Of a stretch of DNA of 64,000 nt, positions 48,083 to 54,933 are shown one piece after another; position 1 is the stretch's first letter; each line of letters opens with the position of its first letter. Made by a program: the position numbers and the translations under genes. The stretch covers positions 186,001 to 250,000 of the forward strand of contig JAUSJC010000010.1 in the NCBI GenBank assembly GCA_030647775.1, read 5' to 3'. This DNA comes from Candidatus Curtissbacteria bacterium (lineage in GTDB: Bacteria > Patescibacteria > Microgenomatia > Curtissbacterales > GWA2-41-24). The notes beneath the pieces are model-generated. The model searched no databases. It saw only the letters and a program-made list of their open reading frames with translations, and was not told the DNA's origin.

Positions 48083-48354
48083 TGGCATACAGGCCAAAAG
48101 ACACACAAGAACGCATACTCCATAGACTCAAAATAGCCAAAGGTCATCTCGAAAAAGTAGTAACAATGGTAAAAGATGATGTCTACTGCATCGATGTCTT
48201 GCAGCAATTGCAAGCCGTTGAGGGAGGACTCAAAGAGACAGGCAATCTTATTCTTGAAAATCACCTAATGTGTTGCGTTGCAGATGCTATCACGAAAGGT
48301 AAAAAAGACCAGACGATTGCCGAGGTTATGGAAGTTTTCCGAAAGAAGCAATAA
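48082..48354 (+). CDS. csoR: CsoR-family metal-responsive repressor
   Basis: All-helical DUF156 repressor of 90 residues. It has the Cu(I) ligand set of CsoR: Cys in VYCIDVLQQL and His/Cys in NHLMCCVADA, i.e. the C-H-C triad. The basic N-terminal RILHRLKIAKGHLEKV helix binds DNA. It heads a run of metal-related genes and sits under an operator-like palindrome, so copper-triggered derepression of the island is likely. The stop overlaps the next ATG (TAATG). Confidence 0.9.
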   Translation: MAYRPKDTQERILHRLKIAKGHLEKVVTMVKDDVYCIDVLQQLQAVEGGLKETGNLILENHLMCCVADAITKGKKDQTIAEVMEVFRKKQ

Positions 48355-48851
48355 TGAAAGGCAAAAATCTTATTTTTATTATTGCATTTATTACGCTAAT
48401 AGTCCTCATTGGAGGCGTGTTCTTAGTAAGTAAAACAACACAATCTCCTCAAGTGGCCGGGTTCCAAGATGCAAAAGCATATGTTATCGATGCGACAAGT
48501 TTTGACTGGGGAAATATTCCAATGAACGGAGGATTAATGACCAAAACGTTTACTATTAAAAATACGGGAACCGATACTTTAAAGCTTTTGAATATTAAGA
48601 CATCCTGCCATTGTACGAAGGCTCATGTAACAATTGACGGTAAAAAAAGTCCCGATTTTGGAATGGATGGAATTTCCTCATGGGTTGGGGAAGTTACGCC
48701 GGGAAAAGAAGCAAAGTTGACCGCTATTTTTGACCCTGCTTATCATGGACCGCAGGGAGTAGGTCCTATGAATAGATTTGTTTCGGTTGAAACAAATGAC
48801 CGAGGTATTTCAAAATTAGCGTTTACGCTTACGGGGACGGTAGTAAAATAA
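48354..48851 (+). CDS. DUF1573 membrane-anchored protein
   Basis: Protein of 165 residues: an N-terminal helix (LIFIIAFITLIVLIGGVFLV), then an immunoglobulin-like DUF1573 domain with FDWGNIPMNGGLMTKTFTIKNTGTD and IKTSCHCTKAHV, where a CxC pair could bind metal, and the closing FTLTGTVV strand. DUF1573 proteins are common in surface and metal-stress contexts. Coupled to csoR by a 1-nt overlap. Confidence 0.85.
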   Translation: MKGKNLIFIIAFITLIVLIGGVFLVSKTTQSPQVAGFQDAKAYVIDATSFDWGNIPMNGGLMTKTFTIKNTGTDTLKLLNIKTSCHCTKAHVTIDGKKSPDFGMDGISSWVGEVTPGKEAKLTAIFDPAYHGPQGVGPMNRFVSVETNDRGISKLAFTLTGTVVK

Positions 48852-48852
48852 T

Positions 48853-49824
48853 ATGAAAATAAGCAAGTTCCAAAAAATTCGTTCGCGACGTTTTAGACAA
48901 GCGAAAAAACTTTTGTCAAAAACAATACCTATTTGGATGGTTACCGTAGTGCTTTTAAATTCCGTTTTGGCAACCGGGTTTATAGAATATTACATTATGA
49001 AAAAGAATTTTAATAACGCACTTGTTTCTCTTTCAAAAACAACAAAAAGTCCCGCAGAGCTTGTCCAAATTTTAAAACAGCAAGTATTGCCCCAAGGCGG
49101 GTATACGCTAGGAGTGCGGTGGGATGATATAGGGAAAAAACTTTTGGAGTCAGGGGTTATTGATAAGGCCAAATATGAAGGACTTTTTGTAAACGATCCG
49201 GAAGCAAAAAACCAAATGAAATATTTATCGCAGGACTTGCAAGATAACATGATGATAAACGAGAAAAACGCTCATTTTATGGTAAATACCCTGTGGGCTC
49301 TTGGTCTTGTCAATAAAAGTGACGTCCTTGACAAAGGATCGATGAAAACGTACGGAAAAGGAAATGTTATGAATTTTGCCTCTACCGGCGGATGGAATCT
49401 GGGCGCAAAGGAAACAAGTCAGCTTTATTCTTCAGTGGAAATTATAAAACTGACACCCGAGCAGCAGGAACTGGTTAAAAAGATAGCGCAAAATATCTAC
49501 CGCCCCTGCTGCGGCAACTCCACTGAATTTCCGGACTGCAACCATGGTATGGCAGCGCTTGGATACATAGAACTTGCAATAAGCCAAGGTGTGCCGGAGG
49601 AAAGAATTTATAAAGATATTCTTGCTCTAAATTCTTTTTGGTTTCCTCAGAATTATGTAGAGCTTGCCGCCTACATGCAGAAGCAGGGGACCCAGTGGAA
49701 AAATGTTGACGCAAAATTGGCTCTATCCTTCCAGTATTCATCAGCGCAGGGAGCACAAAGTATTCATCAGGCAGTACAAGACGTACCGGGTTTAGGTAGC
49801 GTGGGTGGAAGTTGCGGACAATAA
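48853..49824 (+). CDS. Membrane-anchored Cys/His protein, unknown, conserved-looking
   Basis: Protein of 323 residues without a family name that I know. A basic N-terminus and one helix (IPIWMVTVVLLNSVLATGFI) anchor a mostly helical outside domain. The striking part is RPCCGNSTEFPDCNHGMAALGYIEL near residues 217-241, with Cys-Cys, a third Cys and a His next to it, followed by a partly similar LNSFWFPQNYVELAAYM; it could bind copper or form a redox centre. A final cysteine lies in VGGSCGQ. It sits between a DUF1573 gene and a CcdA-like gene, all within 7 nt of each other, so a disulfide or copper role fits. Confidence 0.7.
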   Translation: MKISKFQKIRSRRFRQAKKLLSKTIPIWMVTVVLLNSVLATGFIEYYIMKKNFNNALVSLSKTTKSPAELVQILKQQVLPQGGYTLGVRWDDIGKKLLESGVIDKAKYEGLFVNDPEAKNQMKYLSQDLQDNMMINEKNAHFMVNTLWALGLVNKSDVLDKGSMKTYGKGNVMNFASTGGWNLGAKETSQLYSSVEIIKLTPEQQELVKKIAQNIYRPCCGNSTEFPDCNHGMAALGYIELAISQGVPEERIYKDILALNSFWFPQNYVELAAYMQKQGTQWKNVDAKLALSFQYSSAQGAQSIHQAVQDVPGLGSVGGSCGQ

Positions 49825-49830
49825 AATAAG

Positions 49831-50664
49831 ATGGAAGGCGCAATACTGCAAACATCGCTAGTCGCCGCCTTTGCCGCCGGTATAGTTGCCCTTTTTGCGC
49901 CATGCTGTATCACATATCTTTTGCCAGCCTATTTAGGTAGCGTATTCAAGGAGAAGGAAAAAGTTCTACTTATGACGCTGGTTTTTGGCCTTGGTATTTT
50001 TATTGTCATGATGCCGGCTATTTTAGGAGTAGCGCTTCTTTCAAAAGCTCTTTTTATATACCATGGCCCGATCTATTTTGTCGGAGGATTGGTAATGATT
50101 GCAATAGCTCTAATTACTATTCTTGGTTTGCGTCTTCCCATGCCTCATTTGCCGGGCAGAGCTCAAGGCAAGACAGACATTCTCTCGATTTTTACGCTCG
50201 GCATTTTTTCCGGAATCACCAGCGCCTGCTGCGCGCCTGTTTTAATAGGAATTCTTGCTCTTACATTCCTTTCGCCGAACTTTTTAGGGGCACTGGGGAT
50301 AGGGGCAGTCTATGTATTGGGTATGATAACCCCGCTCCTTATTATTTCATTGTTCCTCTCCGGTAAGATTGAAAGATTTATGTTTTTGAGAAAACCCGTC
50401 AGGCAATTGAGCTTTTTAGGGAAAGACAGGACTCTTCTTATGAGCAATTTTATTGCAAGCACCATTTTTTTTATAACGGGTGTTGCCATCATTATTTTGA
50501 ATACAACGGGAAGGCTTGGGAAGGAAGATGTAAATGGATTTACAAAACTCATAACAGGCGCGGGAAATTATGTAAATCAATTAGTTGGCGGAAATATAGC
50601 CATAAATATAATTTTTCTTATGGTAATAATTTTTGGGCTTTATAAACTTATAAAGAAAATATAA
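49831..50664 (+). CDS. CcdA/DsbD-type thiol-transport membrane protein (copy 1)
   Basis: Polytopic protein of 277 residues with about seven helices. The paired motifs LFAPCCITYLLPAYLG in helix 1 and SACCAPVLIGIL in helix 4 supply the two redox cysteine sites of the CcdA fold, each here as CC. CcdA/DsbD proteins carry electrons from thioredoxin to extracytoplasmic thiols. A second copy lies at 51322. The pairing with a thioredoxin-fold protein suggests a metal-thiol repair relay. Confidence 0.85.
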   Translation: MEGAILQTSLVAAFAAGIVALFAPCCITYLLPAYLGSVFKEKEKVLLMTLVFGLGIFIVMMPAILGVALLSKALFIYHGPIYFVGGLVMIAIALITILGLRLPMPHLPGRAQGKTDILSIFTLGIFSGITSACCAPVLIGILALTFLSPNFLGALGIGAVYVLGMITPLLIISLFLSGKIERFMFLRKPVRQLSFLGKDRTLLMSNFIASTIFFITGVAIIILNTTGRLGKEDVNGFTKLITGAGNYVNQLVGGNIAINIIFLMVIIFGLYKLIKKI

Positions 50665-50673
50665 GGTGGTATT

Positions 50674-50832
50674 ATGAATAAAAGTATTGTACTACTTATT
50701 ATTGTTGCTTTTATTGTCGGAGGTGTTCTTGCGGGAAGAATTGATATTTCAAGATTGCTTCCTTTTGCTATTATTTTGATTTGTCCACTAATGATGATGT
50801 TTATGATGAAAGATCACCATAAACATAAATAA
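50674..50832 (+). CDS. Small DUF2933-like membrane protein
   Basis: Protein of 52 residues: two hydrophobic stretches (IVLLIIVAFIVGGVLAG and LLPFAIILICPLMMMFMM) and a Met/His-rich C-terminus (MMMFMMKDHHKHK). It looks like DUF2933, small proteins often encoded in copper and silver resistance islands. The Met and His tail could bind Cu(I). The ATG has GGTGG upstream. Ends 13 nt before the next gene. Confidence 0.75.
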   Translation: MNKSIVLLIIVAFIVGGVLAGRIDISRLLPFAIILICPLMMMFMMKDHHKHK

Positions 50833-50845
50833 AGGAGGTGAATAA

Positions 50846-51112
50846 ATGTTAAATGCAAAAGCGTTTGCAAACGCAGCAGCAACAGTAATGGCAGTATGGG
50901 TACTGGCGTGTGCCCTGTTATCATTCCTTGCACCCGATTTGCTTTTCACCGTTGCCCAGTCCTGGATGCATACCATAAACCTGGAGTCGGTTAAAACGAC
51001 TCTCAATCCAAATTTAGGGTTTTTACTTTGGGGATTGATCACGGCAACAGGTTTGACTTGGCTGACAACATACTCATTTGCCAAGTTGTACAACCGGTTT
51101 ACAAAGAAGTAA
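50846..51112 (+). CDS. DUF5676-like two-helix membrane protein
   Basis: Protein of 88 residues with two transmembrane helices (VMAVWVLACALLSFLAPDLLF and LGFLLWGLITATGLTWLTTYSF) joined by a soluble loop. Matches in size and pattern the DUF5676 family found beside metal-transport genes. Strong Shine-Dalgarno sequence (AAAGGAGGTGAATAA before the ATG). Function unknown. Confidence 0.7.
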   Translation: MLNAKAFANAAATVMAVWVLACALLSFLAPDLLFTVAQSWMHTINLESVKTTLNPNLGFLLWGLITATGLTWLTTYSFAKLYNRFTKK

Positions 51113-51121
51113 AAAAGTACT

Positions 51122-51289
51122 ATGTTCTGGCCAAAAAAATCTAAAAAAGCAGCCGATCCTGTTTGCCTTATGAAAGTAAAGGTAGAAGACGGTGCAGTCT
51201 CATTAGGCCATAAGGGTCAAAGGTATTATTTTTGTTCCGAAAATTGTAAGGGACAATTCAAACAAAATCCGCAAAAATATTTATCATGA
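51122..51289 (+). CDS. YHS-domain metal-binding protein
   Basis: Protein of 55 residues. DPVCLMKVKVEDG and GQRYYFCSENCKGQFKQNP reproduce the YHS/TRASH-like pattern (one Cys, then FCSENC), a small zinc or copper site found in metallochaperones and at the N-terminus of copper ATPases. Unusual in being encoded alone. It lies within the metal island between DUF5676 and the second CcdA gene. Confidence 0.85.
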   Translation: MFWPKKSKKAADPVCLMKVKVEDGAVSLGHKGQRYYFCSENCKGQFKQNPQKYLS

Positions 51290-51321
51290 AAAATATTTTT
51301 GAAAACGAGCCGCATCATTAA

Positions 51322-52203
51322 ATGGATTTATTAGTAAGCGCGTCATTTATTGCTTCATTCTTTGCGGGAGTCGCCGCTCTTTTTGCGCCTTGTTGCGTGA
51401 CTGTTCTTTTACCCACATATCTTGCTTCGGTTTTTAAGCAAAGAACAACCGTGTTTTTAATGACCTTTGTCTATTTCTTAGGCCTACTGTTAGTATTTTT
51501 GCCAATTGGGCTGGGGGCAGCCGCCCTAACCCAGGTTTTTAGTTCGTATCATAATGTCATTTTTTACTTAGGCTCAATCTTTTTACTTATGCTTGGGTTT
51601 AGTCTGGTCCTCGGCTTGCAATTTTCATTTCCTGTCGTAGTCCACCCGCGGCTCAGGGGTTCGGGATTAGGTTCGGTTTTTGTTTTAGGGGTATTTTCCG
51701 GCATAGCCACGACTTGTTGTGCCCCGGTTTTAGCCGGCGTTTTAACTCTTGCCGCCATGCCGGGGTCATTTCTCTTGGGTGGGGCTTACACGCTTGCCTA
51801 CGTTTTGGGCATGGTTATTCCTTTATTTGTCCTGAGCGCACTGCTCGACAAGAGTAAATTTACACAAAAGTTTTTCATTTTTAGAAAAACAGTAAGCTAT
51901 AGCTTTTTTGGTAAAAAAATCCGCCTGACCATATCAAATCTTTTTTCGGGATTAATGTTTTTAACTCTCGGAGCACTTATTTTTTACTTGGCCAGGACAA
52001 ATAATCTGGCATCTCATGCTTCCTATCAAATTACGGTTAATGTATTCCTTACAAAACTTATACGATTTGTGAGTACCTATACAAAAATTATTTCGGAGCC
52101 CATCTGGGCCATTATCTTCTTTGTCGCGTTTCTGGCAATTATTGGAATTTCCGTCAGACAATTCTTAAACTCAAACGATAAGAAAGAAGGTGGTCACAAA
52201 TAA
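51322..52203 (+). CDS. CcdA/DsbD-type thiol-transport membrane protein (copy 2)
   Basis: Protein of 293 residues and about seven helices, with ALFAPCCVTVLLPTYLASVF and IATTCCAPVLAGVLTLA as the paired CC sites. The central HPRLRGSGLGSVFVLGVFSG loop parallels copy 1, and the two share the overall plan, so they are an old duplication. The last codons overlap the thioredoxin-fold gene, which may be its partner. Confidence 0.85.
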   Translation: MDLLVSASFIASFFAGVAALFAPCCVTVLLPTYLASVFKQRTTVFLMTFVYFLGLLLVFLPIGLGAAALTQVFSSYHNVIFYLGSIFLLMLGFSLVLGLQFSFPVVVHPRLRGSGLGSVFVLGVFSGIATTCCAPVLAGVLTLAAMPGSFLLGGAYTLAYVLGMVIPLFVLSALLDKSKFTQKFFIFRKTVSYSFFGKKIRLTISNLFSGLMFLTLGALIFYLARTNNLASHASYQITVNVFLTKLIRFVSTYTKIISEPIWAIIFFVAFLAIIGISVRQFLNSNDKKEGGHK

Positions 52204-52823
52204 AAAAACAAACAATTTTTATCATAGTCCCGGTTGCACTATTTATCTTGGCCGCCGTAGCCTTCTTTTTAGCCGGAAATAGCGGCAATGACAATCAATC
52301 GACAAACGGTAACGATCATCATCAAGAACAGGCCACACAAGACGAAAATAAGTTCAACGCCCTTCTCGGCAATGAAGCCCCCAATTTTACTCTAGAAAGT
52401 TTCGACGGCAAAAAAATCAACCTGCAAGACTTAAGAGGTAAAAAAGTCGTCTTATTTTTTAACGAAGGCGTTATGTGTTACCCAGCCTGTTGGAACCAAA
52501 TTGCCGCTTTCGGAAAAGATAATGCCTTCAATAATGAAAGCACGTCTACCCTTGTAATTAACCCCGATACAAAAAACGACTGGAAAACCGCTGTTTCCAA
52601 AATGCCGGAACTAGCATCAGCCAATGTTCTTCTAGATTCAAATAAAAACGTTTCAAGAGAATATGGGGTACTATCCCTGCCATCTTCAATGCATAAAGGA
52701 ACTATGCCCGGCCATACATATCTTATTCTCGACAAAAATGGTGTCGTCCGTTTTCTCAAAGACGATCCGCAAATGGCCGTTAGAAATGACGAACTGCGAA
52801 AGGAGCTTGAGAAGCTGAATTGA
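52200..52823 (+). CDS. Membrane-anchored thioredoxin/peroxiredoxin-fold protein, possible AUA start
   Basis: Thioredoxin-fold (AhpC/TSA-like) protein: LLGNEAPNFTLESFDGKKIN, KKVVLFFNEGVMCYPACWNQ with a CxxxC pair, and PGHTYLILDKNGVVRFLKDD. The first ATG/GTG/TTG in frame is TTG at 52248, which would cut off half of the signal anchor. The frame upstream gives KKQTIFIIVPVALFILAAVA, an ideal anchor, preceded by ATA (52200-52202) overlapping the previous stop as ATAA, with AAGAAGGTGG 7 nt upstream. I therefore favour ATA (or a mutated ATG). A His/Asn/Gln-rich linker follows the helix. Probably accepts electrons from the CcdA-like neighbour. Confidence 0.72.
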   Translation: MKKQTIFIIVPVALFILAAVAFFLAGNSGNDNQSTNGNDHHQEQATQDENKFNALLGNEAPNFTLESFDGKKINLQDLRGKKVVLFFNEGVMCYPACWNQIAAFGKDNAFNNESTSTLVINPDTKNDWKTAVSKMPELASANVLLDSNKNVSREYGVLSLPSSMHKGTMPGHTYLILDKNGVVRFLKDDPQMAVRNDELRKELEKLN

Positions 52824-53281
52824 TTGCCAGAGAGATGAAAGCTGTGCTTAGTATAACAGCCTGGGCAGTTTTAAAAGGAGTATTAGCGGCACTTTTTTTA
52901 CTGACACTTTATTTTGCCGTTGTCTCTCTGGTGTCAGGCTGGGATTTTGCAAAAGACCAATTCACTAAATTTTGGTACTTTACAATAACTCTCGCACTTG
53001 GATTTGGGATCCAAATTGGTCTTTATAGTTATTTAAAAAGTGCCATCCGTCAAGCTGTTTCGGCAAAAGTAGTAGCAGCGTCAGGCGCAACATCAACTGT
53101 AGCCATGATTTCTTGCTGTGCTCATTATTTGGCCACTATTTTGCCAATATTAGGAATAACCGGAATAATTACAATCATTAGTCAATATCAGGTTCGTTTA
53201 TTCTGGATTGGCCTAGCATTTAACTTAGCCGGTATTTCGTATATGCTAAGTAGATTAATAAAGTACACTCGCCCGGTATGA
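52820..53281 (+). CDS. Four-helix membrane protein with SCCAH motif
   Basis: Protein of 148-153 residues with four helices. The third contains STVAMISCCAHYLATILPILG: two cysteines and a histidine within the membrane, a pattern known from heavy-metal transport and resistance proteins and resembling CcdA-like cysteine helices. The start may be the TTG at 52820 (overlapping the previous stop, TTGA) or the ATG at 52835. The end overlaps the next ATG (ATGA). Substrate unknown, copper likely from context. Confidence 0.7.
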   Translation: MIAREMKAVLSITAWAVLKGVLAALFLLTLYFAVVSLVSGWDFAKDQFTKFWYFTITLALGFGIQIGLYSYLKSAIRQAVSAKVVAASGATSTVAMISCCAHYLATILPILGITGIITIISQYQVRLFWIGLAFNLAGISYMLSRLIKYTRPV

Positions 53282-53700
53282 AAACAAACAGGTTAATTTT
53301 CCTTAGCGTTTTAATTATCCTAACGAGTGTCTTTCTCGTTTCAAAGGTTGTCAATAAACCTGACAAGTTACAAAATAGTGCTGCGCCTTCTCAAACAAAC
53401 TCACAAGGTACGGTAAGCATCGCAGTAACCCTAAAAAATGTGTCGCAGCCGGTCTTTAAAATTGTTTTAGATACACATTCCGGCAGTCTCGATGAGGACA
53501 TAGCCGCGAGTTCTGTGCTTATTGACGATCAGGGCAATACAAAACAGCCAATTGCCTGGGAAGGTAATCCAGCCGGTGGTCATCATAGAGAAGGGGAATT
53601 GAAATTTCAGGCTATTACTCCCGGATCGAAATCAATCACACTCAAAATACGAGATATCGGAGAAGTGTCCGAGAGGAGCTTCACTTGGAATCTTGAGTAA
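53278..53700 (+). CDS. Membrane-anchored beta-rich protein, unknown
   Basis: Protein of 140 residues with a signal anchor (LIFLSVLIILTSVFLVSKVV) and a beta-sandwich-like domain (VSIAVTLKNVSQPVFKIVLDTHSGSLDED... GGHHREGELKF). The HH in GGHHREGE could bind metal. In size it resembles small extracytoplasmic copper-handling domains (FixH/CopC-like), but no assignment can be made. Overlaps the preceding gene by 4 nt and belongs to the same operon. Confidence 0.6.
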   Translation: MKTNRLIFLSVLIILTSVFLVSKVVNKPDKLQNSAAPSQTNSQGTVSIAVTLKNVSQPVFKIVLDTHSGSLDEDIAASSVLIDDQGNTKQPIAWEGNPAGGHHREGELKFQAITPGSKSITLKIRDIGEVSERSFTWNLE

Positions 53701-53715
53701 TGTATAAGTAAGCAC

Positions 53716-54213
53716 ATGAGAAATTCTATTTTAAAAGTAACTATATTTGCTATCGCCTTTGCTTTTGTTGAAGCCGCAGTTGTAGTCTACTTACGCCACC
53801 TCTTGGGAGCCAGCCAGCCGCAATTTAACCAAAGTGAAGTATTATTGCTTCTTCCCGGTATAACTTTTTTAGAACCACAAACCGCGGTAAAAATTATCAA
53901 AAACACCGCAATCCTTAATGTTGAAAGGATCAGGGAAGTTGCAACGCTTGTCATTTTGGCATCGGTTGCCGCCACGGCCGGAAAAAACCTCAAGCAAAAA
54001 ATTGCCTATTTCTTTTTAGCCTTTGGGGTCTGGGACATTTTTTATTATGTTTTTTTAAAACTGATTATAAACTGGCCTAATGCTTTAACTGATTCAGATA
54101 CATTTTTCTTACTTCCCGTCCCCTGGGTTGGCCCTGTTTTTGTACCAGTCATAATCTCTTTCTGTATGATTTTGCTGTCGCTTTTTTATCTGACTAAATC
54201 AAAAAAATCATGA
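53716..54213 (+). CDS. Polytopic membrane protein, unknown
   Basis: Protein of 165 residues with about five helices. A helix near 60-80 is replaced by a charged stretch (NTAILNVERIREVATLVILAS), and IAYFFLAFGVWDIFYYVFLKLI and LLPVPWVGPVFVPVIISF follow. It precedes and overlaps the lycopene-cyclase-like gene. No family recognised; AT content and context match the rest of the island. Confidence 0.55.
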   Translation: MRNSILKVTIFAIAFAFVEAAVVVYLRHLLGASQPQFNQSEVLLLLPGITFLEPQTAVKIIKNTAILNVERIREVATLVILASVAATAGKNLKQKIAYFFLAFGVWDIFYYVFLKLIINWPNALTDSDTFFLLPVPWVGPVFVPVIISFCMILLSLFYLTKSKKS

Positions 54214-54914
54214 AATACACTTGGCTTGCCGGAAGCCTAATTATGCTAGGAGTCTGGTTCTTAATATTCCTAAAGGCTAAGAATAAAGATACGCGCGTAA
54301 AAATGTTCAGAGTAAGCCTCGTAACTTCACTGCTGGGTTTTACCGAACCAATTTTTGTGCCTAAATATTGGAATCCACCTTCGCTTTTTAACTTGGCTCA
54401 AACTACAAGGTTTGACGTGGAAAGCCTAATTTTTGCTTTCGGAATTGGTGGTATTGCGTCAGTAGCGTACGAATGGCTGTTCAAGACTAAGCAAATGGGA
54501 ATGCCGTCTTCTCAAATGCATAACACGCGCCATCGTTATCATCTTTTGGCTCTGTTTTCAACGCCGATAATTTTTGGAGTTTTATATTTTTCAACTAATT
54601 TTAACCCGATCTATTCCACCATAATCGCACTTTCGACTGGGGGATTATTTACCTGGTACTGTCGCCCGGACCTAAAAGCAAAAATGGTAATTGGCGGTCT
54701 TATATTTACAATCTGTTATTTTCTTATTTTCCTATTCCTTGTTTTAATCGACCCTGATTTTGTTAAAAAGGCTTGGAATCTTTCGGCCATTTCGGGTATT
54801 TTAGTTTTAGGTGTGCCGCTGGAAGAAATAATGTTCGCCTTCGCACTTGGCTTTATGTGGTCAAGCGTTTATGAACATGTCATGTGGCAGAAAGTGATAC
54901 ACTCAAACCGCTAA
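54210..54914 (+). CDS. Membrane protein resembling a lycopene cyclase domain
   Basis: Protein of 234 residues and about six helices. The end segment WNLSAISGILVLGVPLEEIMFAFALGFMWSSVYEH resembles the carotenoid (heterodimeric/archaeal) lycopene cyclase domain, whose hallmark is a PxEE motif, and FAFGIGGIASVAYEWLFK repeats a similar acidic end. No carotenoid genes are nearby, so the fold may serve another role. Overlaps the preceding gene by 4 nt. Confidence 0.5.
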   Translation: MKYTWLAGSLIMLGVWFLIFLKAKNKDTRVKMFRVSLVTSLLGFTEPIFVPKYWNPPSLFNLAQTTRFDVESLIFAFGIGGIASVAYEWLFKTKQMGMPSSQMHNTRHRYHLLALFSTPIIFGVLYFSTNFNPIYSTIIALSTGGLFTWYCRPDLKAKMVIGGLIFTICYFLIFLFLVLIDPDFVKKAWNLSAISGILVLGVPLEEIMFAFALGFMWSSVYEHVMWQKVIHSNR

Positions 54915-54933
54915 AAATTTGGGATACATAAAA

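Noticed and set aside
49831..52203. The two CcdA-like genes as an assembly duplication
   Set aside because: They are clearly diverged in sequence and loop lengths, so this is an old duplication.
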